From NCBI GenBank assembly GCA_018780025.1, contig JADMKH010000258.1:2737-8488 (forward strand): a DNA stretch of 5,752 nt, in the 5' to 3' direction. This document shows, in pieces, positions 1-5,752 of the stretch (its first letter is position 1; each line of letters begins with the position of its first letter). The notes under the pieces were generated by a model. The model was not told where the DNA came from. It saw only the letters and a list, made by a program, of their open reading frames with translations, and searched no databases. The translations under genes were made by a program, and so were the position numbers. The DNA is from Thiobacillus sp. (lineage in GTDB: Bacteria > Pseudomonadota > Gammaproteobacteria > Burkholderiales > Thiobacillaceae).

Positions 1-837
1 GATCGAGGTGGGGTTGGAGGTGGACTGCGACTGCACGTTGGTCATGGCGCGCAGAATGGCCTCCGGACCCGCCGCGTAGCCAATTCGCCAGCCGGTCATT
101 GAATAGGCTTTGGATACGCCGTTCAACACCAGCGTGCGGTCATACAAATCAGGGCAGACATTGAGGATGTTGACGAAGGGCACATCATCCAGACGGATGT
201 GTTCGTACATGTCATCCGTAGCGATCAGCACCTGCGGGTGCTTGCGCAGCACCGCGCCCAGCGCAGCGAGTTCGTCGCCGCTATAGACCGCGCCAGTGGG
301 ATTGGACGGGCTATTGATGACGAATAGTCTGGTTTTCGGCGTGATCGCCGCTTCCAGCTGCGCCGGGGTGATCTTGAAGCCCTGCTCGATGCCCGCTTCG
401 ACGATGACCGGTTTGCCATCAGCCAGAATCACGATATCCGGATACGACACCCAGTAGGGCGCGGGGATGATGACTTCATCGCCCGGGTTAATGACCGCTT
501 GCGCGAGGTTGAAGAAGCTCTGTTTGCCGCCGCACGAAACCAGTATCTGTTTGGGGGTGTAGTCGAGCCCGTTGTCGCGCTTGAGTTTGGCGATGACCGC
601 CGCCTTCAGGCTGGGGGTGCCGTCCACCGCCGTATATTTGGTAAACCCCGCGTGGATCGCCGCGATGGCTGCATCCTTGATGTGCTGCGGGGTGTCGAAA
701 TCGGGCTCGCCGGCACCCAGGCCGACAATATCGCGTCCGCTGGCTTTAAGCATGGAGGCGCGGGCGGTGACTGCCAAAGTGGGGGAAGGCTTGATGGCCT
801 GTACGCGGCGGGAGAGTTCCACAGTGTTTCCTTGCAT
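1..837 (-). CDS. aspC: Aspartate aminotransferase, class I/II fold (N-terminal 279 codons, cut by window edge)
   Basis: This is a PLP-dependent transaminase that probably interconverts aspartate and 2-oxoglutarate with oxaloacetate and glutamate in the cytoplasm. The frame is open from ATG at 837 to base 1 and still coding there; at a usual length near 400 aa, about 70% is present. Visible family landmarks are RVQAIKPSPTLAVTARA (residues 11-27), GLGAGEPDFDTP, the cofactor-loop CGGKQ, PYWVSYPD, SPSNPTG with the PLP-contacting Asn, DDMYEHI with the Asp/Tyr pair that contacts PLP, and GVSKAYSMTGWRIGY, where Lys243 (codon 111-109) is the Schiff-base lysine. The substrate-binding C-terminal arginine would lie outside the window. 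This subgroup resembles the Rhizobium/Thermus type of AspAT more than the E. coli type. The start is placed just before the conserved RVQAIKPSPT block; no strong Shine-Dalgarno precedes it. The gene is divergent from uvrB. Members of this family can also act on other amino or keto acids, so exact specificity is inferred. Confidence 0.93.
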   Translation of the reverse strand, partial: MQGNTVELSRRVQAIKPSPTLAVTARASMLKASGRDIVGLGAGEPDFDTPQHIKDAAIAAIHAGFTKYTAVDGTPSLKAAVIAKLKRDNGLDYTPKQILVSCGGKQSFFNLAQAVINPGDEVIIPAPYWVSYPDIVILADGKPVIVEAGIEQGFKITPAQLEAAITPKTRLFVINSPSNPTGAVYSGDELAALGAVLRKHPQVLIATDDMYEHIRLDDVPFVNILNVCPDLYDRTLVLNGVSKAYSMTGWRIGYAAGPEAILRAMTNVQSQSTSNPTSI

Positions 838-894
838 GCACCCACAAAGGCGAGGGTGCTACTATCGACGGGTTAAAGTTGCGCGATTTTACCT
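838..894. promoter_or_regulatory. Divergent aspC / uvrB intergenic region with a candidate extended -10 for uvrB
   Basis: Only 57 bases separate the two divergent starts, so both promoters must overlap here or reach into the coding regions. On the plus strand TGCTACTAT at 857-865 fits an extended -10 (TGn followed by TAnnAT). It would give a uvrB transcript starting near 872 with a leader of about 23 bases. No good -35 hexamer sits 16-18 bases upstream, which extended -10 promoters can tolerate. I could not pick a convincing -10/-35 pair for aspC on the minus strand. No CTGT-N8-ACAG LexA operator is seen between about 790 and 910. An in-frame TAA at 874-876 shows that uvrB cannot begin further upstream than this. 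Confidence 0.35.
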
Positions 895-2922
895 GTGTTC
901 GTCACCTTCCCCAATAGCCCGTTCCGTTTGTTCCAGCCATTCCAGCCGGCTGGCGATCAGCCGACCGCCATCGCCCAACTTGTCGAGGGCATCGAGGATG
1001 GGCTGGCGTACCAGACCCTGCTGGGGGTGACCGGCTCGGGCAAAACCTACACCATGGCCAACGTGATTGCGCGGACGGGGCGACCTGCGCTGGTGATGGC
1101 GCCCAACAAAACGCTGGCGGCGCAGCTGTATTCCGAAATGCGCGAGTTCTTCCCGGAAAACGCGGTCGAGTATTTTGTTTCTTACTACGATTACTACCAG
1201 CCCGAAGCTTACGTGCCGGCGCGCGACTTGTTCATTGAAAAGGATTCCAGCATCAACGAACACATCGAGCAGATGCGCCTGAGTGCGACCAAGTCGCTGC
1301 TGGAGCGGCGCGACACCGTGATCGTCTGCACCGTGTCGGCGATCTACGGTATCGGCGATCCGTCCGACTACCACAGCATGATCCTGCTGCTGCGCGAGAA
1401 CGAGAAGATGACCCAGCGCGAGGTCATCACGCGGCTGACGCAGATGCAGTACGACCGCAACGACATCGAGTTCAAGCGCGGGGTGTTCCGCGTGCGCGGC
1501 GACGTCATCGACATCTTCCCGGCGGAACACGCGGAAACCGCAATCCGTATCGAATTGTTCGACGATGTGGTGGAGACGCTGCACCTGTTCGACCCGTTGA
1601 CCGGGCAGATCCTGTCCAAGGTGTCGCGCTTCACCGTATTCCCGTCCAGCCATTACGTCACTCCACGCGCTACCATTTTGCGGGCCATTGAAGCCATCAA
1701 GATCGAGCTGCGCGAGCGACTGGAGTGGTATTACGCCAACGGCAAGCTGGTTGAAGCGCAGCGGCTGGAGCAGCGCACCCGCTTCGACCTGGAAATGATG
1801 GGTGAACTGGGCTTCTGCAAGGGCATCGAAAACTACTCGCGGCATCTGTCGGGGCGCAAGCCTGGCGAGCCGCCGCCCACCTTGATCGACTATCTGGCGA
1901 AAGACGCGCTGATGTTTATTGACGAGTCGCACGTCACCGTGACGCAGGTTGGCGGCATGTACAAGGGCGACCGTTCGCGCAAGGAAAACCTGGTCGATTA
2001 TGGATTCCGGATGCCATCGGCACTCGATAACAGGCCTCTCAAGTTCGAGGAATTCGAAGGCCTGATGCCGCAGACCGTGTTTGTCTCCGCGACGCCCGCA
2101 AAATACGAAGCCGAACACGCCGGCCAGGTAGTCGAGCAACTGGTGCGCCCGACCGGACTGGTCGATCCGATTATTGAAGTGCGGCCGGTGGGCACCCAGG
2201 TCGATGACCTGATGAGCGAAGCAAGAAAGCGTATCGCCATCGGCGAACGTGTGCTGGTGACCACGTTGACCAAGCGTATGTCGGAAGACCTGACCGATTA
2301 CCTCACCGAACATGGCATCAAGGTGCGCTATCTGCACTCCGACATCGATACGGTGGAGCGCGTCGAGATCATTCGCGACCTGCGGCTGGGCGTATTCGAC
2401 GTGCTGGTGGGCATCAACCTGTTGCGCGAGGGTCTGGATATTCCTGAAGTGTCGCTGGTGACGATACTGGATGCCGACAAGGAAGGTTTCCTGCGTTCCG
2501 AGCGCGCGCTGATCCAGACCATTGGTCGCGCAGCGCGCCATTTGAATGGCATGGCTATTTTGTATGCCGACAAAATCACCAACTCGATGCAACGGGCGAT
2601 GGACGAAACCGAGCGCCGTCGCATCAAGCAGACTGCATTCAACCTTGAGCATGGCATCACACCGCGCGGTGTGACCAAGCGGATCAAGGACATCATTGAC
2701 GGCGTGTACGATGCCGACGCCAGCCGCCAGGAACTCAAGGCCGCGCAGATTGTGGCCGAATACAAGGTGCTGGATGAAAAAACGCTGACCAAACGCATCA
2801 AGAAGCTGGAAAAAGACATGCTGGAAGCAGCGAAAAATCTGGAATTCGAAAAGGCCGCGGAACTTCGCGATCAGTTGAGACAACTCAAGCAGGTGTTATT
2901 TGGTGTGGAAGAACATGACTAA
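895..2922 (+). CDS. uvrB: Excinuclease ABC subunit UvrB (complete, 675 aa, GTG start)
   Basis: UvrB is the damage-verifying helicase-like subunit of nucleotide excision repair. It is loaded on DNA by UvrA and then recruits UvrC for dual incision. Visible in order are PNSPFRLFQPFQPAGDQP at the N terminus, Walker A GVTGSGKT (44-51, Lys50), the aromatic beta-hairpin around FVSYYDYYQPEAYVP (94-108) that clamps the DNA strand, the Walker B-like DESH box at 343-346, the SATPAKYE motif, helicase motif VI QTIGRAAR (541-548), and a C-terminal UVR coiled-coil domain (about 632-667) that contacts UvrC. The length matches the family (E. coli 673 aa) and nothing is missing. GTG at 895 is chosen because it places the conserved PNSPF block correctly and an in-frame stop lies at 874; TTG or ATG alternatives are absent between them and the upstream Shine-Dalgarno is weak. 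The end overlaps the phosphatase gene start by 8 bases. No LexA box was seen upstream. Confidence 0.98.
   Translation: MFVTFPNSPFRLFQPFQPAGDQPTAIAQLVEGIEDGLAYQTLLGVTGSGKTYTMANVIARTGRPALVMAPNKTLAAQLYSEMREFFPENAVEYFVSYYDYYQPEAYVPARDLFIEKDSSINEHIEQMRLSATKSLLERRDTVIVCTVSAIYGIGDPSDYHSMILLLRENEKMTQREVITRLTQMQYDRNDIEFKRGVFRVRGDVIDIFPAEHAETAIRIELFDDVVETLHLFDPLTGQILSKVSRFTVFPSSHYVTPRATILRAIEAIKIELRERLEWYYANGKLVEAQRLEQRTRFDLEMMGELGFCKGIENYSRHLSGRKPGEPPPTLIDYLAKDALMFIDESHVTVTQVGGMYKGDRSRKENLVDYGFRMPSALDNRPLKFEEFEGLMPQTVFVSATPAKYEAEHAGQVVEQLVRPTGLVDPIIEVRPVGTQVDDLMSEARKRIAIGERVLVTTLTKRMSEDLTDYLTEHGIKVRYLHSDIDTVERVEIIRDLRLGVFDVLVGINLLREGLDIPEVSLVTILDADKEGFLRSERALIQTIGRAARHLNGMAILYADKITNSMQRAMDETERRRIKQTAFNLEHGITPRGVTKRIKDIIDGVYDADASRQELKAAQIVAEYKVLDEKTLTKRIKKLEKDMLEAAKNLEFEKAAELRDQLRQLKQVLFGVEEHD
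2907..2911 (+). promoter_or_regulatory. Ribosome binding site that sets the phosphatase start, inside the uvrB end
   Basis: GGAAG lies three bases before ATG at 2915, within the last codons of uvrB. It supports 2915 over the in-frame GTG at 2900, which would add only MVWKN and lacks a clear Shine-Dalgarno. Its position inside uvrB suggests that ribosomes ending uvrB re-initiate on the next gene. The three-base spacing is short. Confidence 0.5.
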
Positions 2923-3403
2923 GGTTTTATTTGTATGCATGGGCAATATCTGCCGCTCGCCGATGGCGGAAGGCATGTTTCGGCGGGCCGTTCGCGAGGC
3001 CGGGCTGGAGCAGCATGTTGAAACGGATTCAGCGGGTACGCATGCCTATCATGTGGGCGATACGCCCGACATGCGTGCACAGGAGGCCGTCCGCCGGCGT
3101 GGAGCCGATATCAGCAAGCTGCGTGGCCGCAAGGTGGCCGATTCGGACTTCGATGCGTTCGATTACATCCTGGTGATGGATGGCGACAACTACAGCAAAC
3201 TGATCCAGCGCGCGCCGGCGCACCACCACGACAAGATCCGGCGTTTGTTGTCGTTCAGTCGCAAGTATCCCAACCTGGATGTGATGGACCCGTATTACGG
3301 CGGCCCTCAGGGTTTTGAAGACAACCTCGATATGATCGAGGATGCCGTGCAGGGATTGATCAAGGAAATTACCGCAGCCGAACCCAAAGCGCAAACGCGC
3401 TGA
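2915..3403 (+). CDS. Low-molecular-weight protein tyrosine phosphatase (complete, 162 aa)
   Basis: This is a cytoplasmic class II (low-Mr) phosphotyrosine phosphatase, which removes phosphate through a cysteinyl-phosphate intermediate. The P-loop CMGNICRS starts at Cys8, the nucleophile, with Arg14 binding phosphate, and is followed by PMAEGMF. DSAGTHAYHVGDTPD follows at about 43-57. The general-acid loop DPYYGG has its Asp at residue 125, and the adjacent tyrosines favour true tyrosine phosphatase activity over the related arsenate reductases. The length fits the usual 150-165 aa and no key residue is missing. ATG 2915 gives the standard MTKVLFVCMGN start. The gene overlaps the end of uvrB by 8 bases and is followed by a hairpin terminator, so it is the last gene of a uvrB transcript. 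Bacterial relatives often dephosphorylate tyrosine kinases that control exopolysaccharide, but no kinase or polysaccharide gene is in view, so the substrate is unknown and I assign no symbol. Confidence 0.95.
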   Translation: MTKVLFVCMGNICRSPMAEGMFRRAVREAGLEQHVETDSAGTHAYHVGDTPDMRAQEAVRRRGADISKLRGRKVADSDFDAFDYILVMDGDNYSKLIQRAPAHHHDKIRRLLSFSRKYPNLDVMDPYYGGPQGFEDNLDMIEDAVQGLIKEITAAEPKAQTR

Positions 3404-3434
3404 AGCCGTTATTCGGTTTCAGGTGTCGCAGACA

Positions 3435-3465
3435 AAACAAGGGCCGCTAATTGCGGCCCTTGTTT
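3435..3465. terminator. Bidirectional rho-independent terminator between convergent genes
   Basis: A perfect 13-bp inverted repeat (arms 3435-3447 and 3453-3465, sequence AAACAAGGGCCGC and its complement) encloses a 5-base TAATT loop. The inner seven pairs are nearly all G-C and the outer ones are A/T-rich. On the plus strand the stem ends in TTGTTTG, and on the minus strand in TTGTTTTG, so each direction has a short T-rich tail. It sits in the 79-base gap after the phosphatase stop (3403) and after the rne stop (3483), and so can end both transcripts. Nothing else is visible in that gap. Confidence 0.85.
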
Positions 3466-3482
3466 GTGGGTGGGTCAGGTCG

Positions 3483-5752
3483 TTATTTGTCCTGAGTTTC
3501 CACCTGGATCAGCGGTTCCTGTGTCGTGCTCACCGGTGGGCGGGTACGGCGGCGGGTGGGATGCGGTGCATCTGCTGTGGGCGTCTCGCTGACGCGTGCC
3601 ACAGGCGCACTGGTTTCCACCTGCATCAGGCTGACCGCCTCGGCTTCCGGTTTGGCCGCGGGACGACGACGGCGGCGCGGACGGCTCGATTCGCCGGCTT
3701 CAGTCGTGTTAGTCGCCACTCCCCGGGTTTCGACCTGCTGAAAATGGGTCGTGTTGGCGGGTGAGGCTGCCATGGCTGCCGGGGCTTGCGCGCTTGGCGT
3801 ATGCGCAGCGTCCAGCTGAAAAGCTTGCTGAGTGGGTTGAACAGGCGCGGGTGCAGCCTTGAGTGCGCCGGCAACTTCAACTGTGCCATGGTATGTGGCA
3901 GGTGCGTTATTTCCACCCGTTTCAAGTGCTGCATCCTGAGCACCTTCTCCTGCGATTTCCGGACGGGCATCACGCGGACGGCGATTGCCGCGTCCGCGCC
4001 GACTGCGTGGCTCTCGTTTTTCTTCGCCGCCTGCCTCGTGTGGCGCATCAACCAAACCGGCTGCTTGCGGAGCGGATTCGGCTTCCAGGCGGGGCTTGGG
4101 TTGACGCGGCTGGCGGGGAGGCCGGGCTGATTCAGCGTTGGCACCCTCTGCACGGGTGTCTTTCTGACGCGGTTCGGCCTGACGTGTGCCTTGTGGGCGG
4201 GAATCGTTACGGCCTTCGCCACGCCCCTCTCCGTTGCGCCCTTCGCCGCGGCCGCGACGCTGCCCCGGTTTGCGATCGCGTTGTTCGTTGGTGCGCTCGC
4301 GACGCGCCGGAGTGGGTGTGGCTGCAGGGGCTGCTACGGTTGCTGGCGTGTCGTCGGTGCGGCTCTTGAACCAGCCAAAAATACGACCGAACAGACTTCC
4401 CTCGGCTTGTGGCGCGGCCGGAACAAGCGGGCGCGCTGACGGGGCAGGCTGCGCCGGTGCAATGGATTTGACCGCCGCTTCCTGGCGCACCGGGATGGCC
4501 GCGGGTTCTGCCTGATTGCCCGAATCCGCTTCCGGCAGGGCCACCATCTTGTAGCTCGGCTCGGCCGCGTCGCGCAGATTGAGTTCGTCGTGACGCAGTC
4601 GGGTAATCGTGTAGTGCGGCGTTTCCATGTGGATGTTGGGGATCAACACCACATTCACCTTGAGGCGCGTTTCGATGGTGTGGATATCGACACGCTTTTC
4701 GTTGAGCAGGAAAGTGGCGACATCGACCGGCAGTTGCACATGCACCGCGCCGGTGTTTTCCTTCATTGCCTCTTCACCCAGGATACGCAGGATGTGCAGC
4801 GCCGACGATTCGCTGCCGCGAATATGGCCGGTGCCGTGGCAGCGCGGGCAGGGGGTGTAGCTGGTTTCGCCGAGCGAAGGCTGCAAGCGCTGACGCGACA
4901 TTTCGAGCAGGCCAAAGCGCGAGATCTTGCCGGTCTGCACGCGGGCGCGGTCGTGATGCAGCGCATCGCGCAGGCGATTTTCGACTTCGCGCTGGTTCTT
5001 GGGGTTTTCCATGTCGATGTAATCGATCACGATCAAACCGCCGAGGTCGCGCAGGCGCATCTGACGGGCGATTTCGTCGGACGCTTCGAGGTTGGTGTTG
5101 TAGGCGGTCTGCTCGACGTCGCTGCCCTTGGTGGCGCGCGCCGAGTTGACGTCGACCGACACCAGCGCTTCGGTGTGGTCGATCACGATTGCGCCGCCGG
5201 ACGGCAGGTTGACCTGACGCGAATACGCCGACTCGATCTGGTGTTCGATCTGGAAACGCGAGAACAGCGGCACGTCGTCGTGGTAGAGCTTGATCTTGCC
5301 GACGTTGTCCGGCATCACGTGCGCCATGAACTGCTGCGCCTGTTCGTAGATATCTTCGGTGTCGATCAGGATTTCGCCGATGTCTGCCGAGAAATAGTCG
5401 CGGATGGCGCGGATGACCAGGCTGCCTTCCTGATAGATCAGGAACGCGCCTTTTTGCGAGGTGGAGGCGCCGTCGATGGCTTTCCACAGGCTCAGCAGGT
5501 AGTTCAGGTCCCACTGGAATTCCTCGGCGGTGCGGCCGATGCCGGCGGTGCGGGCGATCAGGCTCATGCCTTCGGGGATGTCGAGCTGCGCCAGGGTGTC
5601 GCGCAGTTCGTTGCGGTCTTCGCCTTCGATGCGGCGCGAGACGCCACCGCCGCGCGGGTTGGTCGGCATCAGCACGACATAGCGGCCGGCCAGCGAAACG
5701 TAGGTGGTGAGGGCTGCGCCCTTGTTGCCGCGTTCGTCCTTTTCAACCTGGA
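3483..5752 (-). CDS. rne: Ribonuclease E (rne), lacking its first ~100 residues at the window edge
   Basis: RNase E is the essential endonuclease that starts mRNA decay, processes rRNA and tRNA precursors and scaffolds the degradosome. The frame stays open to the right edge; residue 1 here is Gln at 5750-5748, and 755 residues are visible. GTG at 5675 is an internal valine, not the start. The segment QVEKDERGNKGAALTT (end of the S1 region) matches about residue 104 of E. coli RNase E. The 5'-phosphate sensor is ARTAGIG (Arg67-Thr68). The DNase I-like active site is VDVNSAR with Asp200 and Asn202, and VIDYIDM with Asp243, equivalent to E. coli D303, N305 and D346. The zinc link is CPRC (301-304). 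METPHY (375-380) closes the core. From about residue 390 the tail is Ala/Pro/Arg-rich and looks disordered. It contains SLFGRIFGWFKS (452-463), arginine-rich blocks and three QVET peptides. RNase G is excluded because it lacks such a tail. rne is convergent with uvrB and the phosphatase. Confidence 0.96.
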   Translation of the reverse strand, partial: QVEKDERGNKGAALTTYVSLAGRYVVLMPTNPRGGGVSRRIEGEDRNELRDTLAQLDIPEGMSLIARTAGIGRTAEEFQWDLNYLLSLWKAIDGASTSQKGAFLIYQEGSLVIRAIRDYFSADIGEILIDTEDIYEQAQQFMAHVMPDNVGKIKLYHDDVPLFSRFQIEHQIESAYSRQVNLPSGGAIVIDHTEALVSVDVNSARATKGSDVEQTAYNTNLEASDEIARQMRLRDLGGLIVIDYIDMENPKNQREVENRLRDALHHDRARVQTGKISRFGLLEMSRQRLQPSLGETSYTPCPRCHGTGHIRGSESSALHILRILGEEAMKENTGAVHVQLPVDVATFLLNEKRVDIHTIETRLKVNVVLIPNIHMETPHYTITRLRHDELNLRDAAEPSYKMVALPEADSGNQAEPAAIPVRQEAAVKSIAPAQPAPSARPLVPAAPQAEGSLFGRIFGWFKSRTDDTPATVAAPAATPTPARRERTNEQRDRKPGQRRGRGEGRNGEGRGEGRNDSRPQGTRQAEPRQKDTRAEGANAESARPPRQPRQPKPRLEAESAPQAAGLVDAPHEAGGEEKREPRSRRGRGNRRPRDARPEIAGEGAQDAALETGGNNAPATYHGTVEVAGALKAAPAPVQPTQQAFQLDAAHTPSAQAPAAMAASPANTTHFQQVETRGVATNTTEAGESSRPRRRRRPAAKPEAEAVSLMQVETSAPVARVSETPTADAPHPTRRRTRPPVSTTQEPLIQVETQDK
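3495..3752 (-). repeat. Three QVET peptides in the C-terminal tail of RNase E
   Basis: The peptide QVET occurs three times in the last 85 residues, each after hydrophobic or polar residues: TTHFQQVET (3752-3726), SLMQVET (3632-3612) and PLIQVET (3515-3495), the last followed only by QDK and the stop. The second and third copies follow arginine patches (RPRRRRRP and TRRRTR) by about 11-13 residues. The surrounding sequence is low-complexity Ala/Pro/Thr, so the identity of the motifs stands out. They look like short linear docking motifs for a degradosome partner. No partner can be named from the sequence. Confidence 0.6.
4206..4247 (-). repeat. GEGR(N) tandem repeat in an arginine-rich RNA-binding block of RNase E
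   Basis: Three consecutive units, GEGRN, GEGR and GEGRN, occupy residues 502-515 of the visible protein. They lie inside a longer Arg/Gly-rich stretch (about 4188-4297 in DNA) that resembles the arginine-rich RNA-binding segments of other RNase E tails. The DNA copies use different synonymous codons (for example GAA and GAG for Glu, GGC and GGG for Gly), so the repeat is not a recent slippage product. Confidence 0.65.
4362..4397 (-). other. Candidate membrane-binding amphipathic segment in the RNase E tail
   Basis: These 12 codons encode SLFGRIFGWFKS, just beyond the catalytic core and after a Pro/Ala linker. Bulky hydrophobics (L, F, I, F, W, F) alternate with Gly, Arg and Lys, as in an amphipathic helix, and they stand alone in an otherwise hydrophilic tail. 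E. coli RNase E carries a membrane-targeting amphipathic helix in the corresponding part of its tail (residues about 565-585). The identification here is by position and composition only. Confidence 0.6.

Noticed and set aside
499..1030. Plus-strand open frames at 499-876 and 572-1030 opposite the aminotransferase
   Set aside because: They are antisense to, or overlap, strongly conserved aminotransferase and uvrB codons, and their translations show no family resemblance.
889..2883. A 664-codon open frame on the minus strand, running antisense across almost all of uvrB
   Set aside because: It is in register with uvrB codons, so a stop would need a sense TTA, CTA or TCA codon. uvrB uses none between its GTG start and the TTA codon at 2896-2898, as expected for rare codons in a GC-rich gene. 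The product is His/Gln-rich with no recognisable domain, while UvrB is unmistakable on the other strand.
2900..2914. GTG at 2900 as the phosphatase start
   Set aside because: It would add MVWKN before the standard family N terminus. ATG at 2915 has GGAAG upstream and gives MTKVLFVCMGN, as expected for the family.
2915..3403. Arsenate reductase of the low-Mr phosphatase fold (ArsC type)
   Set aside because: The DPYYGG acid loop and the absence of the extra redox cysteine pair of thioredoxin-linked ArsC support a tyrosine phosphatase.
3626..4222. A 198-codon minus-strand frame in the RNase E tail, and plus-strand frames at 3786-4515
   Set aside because: They are by-products of the GC-rich low-complexity tail. 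No ribosome binding site or recognisable domain supports them, and the rne frame is intact through the region.
4774..5514. A 246-codon minus-strand frame inside the RNase E core
   Set aside because: It is a frame-shifted reading of rne. The real frame contains all catalytic motifs without interruption, so this is neither a frameshift nor a second gene.
5673..5675. GTG at 5675 as the rne start
   Set aside because: The frame continues open upstream with conserved RNase E sequence (GNKGAALTT, SLAGRYVV), so this is an internal valine and the real start is outside the window.

Overview
This window looks like chromosomal housekeeping DNA from a betaproteobacterium. The GC content is about 60% by eye. 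The UvrB protein and the RNase E core read like betaproteobacterial family members, and a divergent aspC / uvrB pair followed by a low-molecular-weight tyrosine phosphatase gene is, from memory, an arrangement seen in that class. A member of the Nitrosomonadales is my best guess, but this rests on recall and not on a search. No phage, transposon, CRISPR or tRNA/rRNA signature is visible.

Layout. (1) Bases 837 to 1, minus strand: the first 279 codons of a PLP-dependent aspartate aminotransferase, cut by the window's left edge. (2) Bases 838-894: a 57-base divergent intergenic region with a candidate extended -10 element for uvrB and no recognisable LexA box. (3) Bases 895-2922, plus strand: complete uvrB (GTG start, 675 aa). 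(4) Bases 2915-3403, plus strand: a complete low-molecular-weight protein tyrosine phosphatase (162 aa) whose ATG lies inside the end of uvrB, so the two probably form one translationally coupled operon. (5) Bases 3404-3482: a convergent intergenic region with a perfect 13-bp hairpin that probably terminates transcription from both sides. (6) Bases 5752 to 3483, minus strand: most of RNase E (rne), 755 codons, lacking roughly the first 100 residues because the window ends.

Functionally, uvrB is nucleotide excision repair, the phosphatase is probably signalling or exopolysaccharide control, aspC is amino-acid metabolism and rne is mRNA decay and rRNA processing. Apart from the uvrB-phosphatase coupling, nothing shows that they act together. 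Coding regions fill nearly the whole window, and no gene-free stretch exceeds 80 bases.

I do not see a previously undescribed system here. The least explained part is the roughly 365-residue low-complexity tail of RNase E. It carries a candidate membrane-binding amphipathic segment, several arginine-rich blocks, a GEGR(N) tandem repeat, and three copies of a QVET peptide, the last of which sits at the extreme C terminus. This looks like a degradosome scaffold with lineage-specific short linear motifs.
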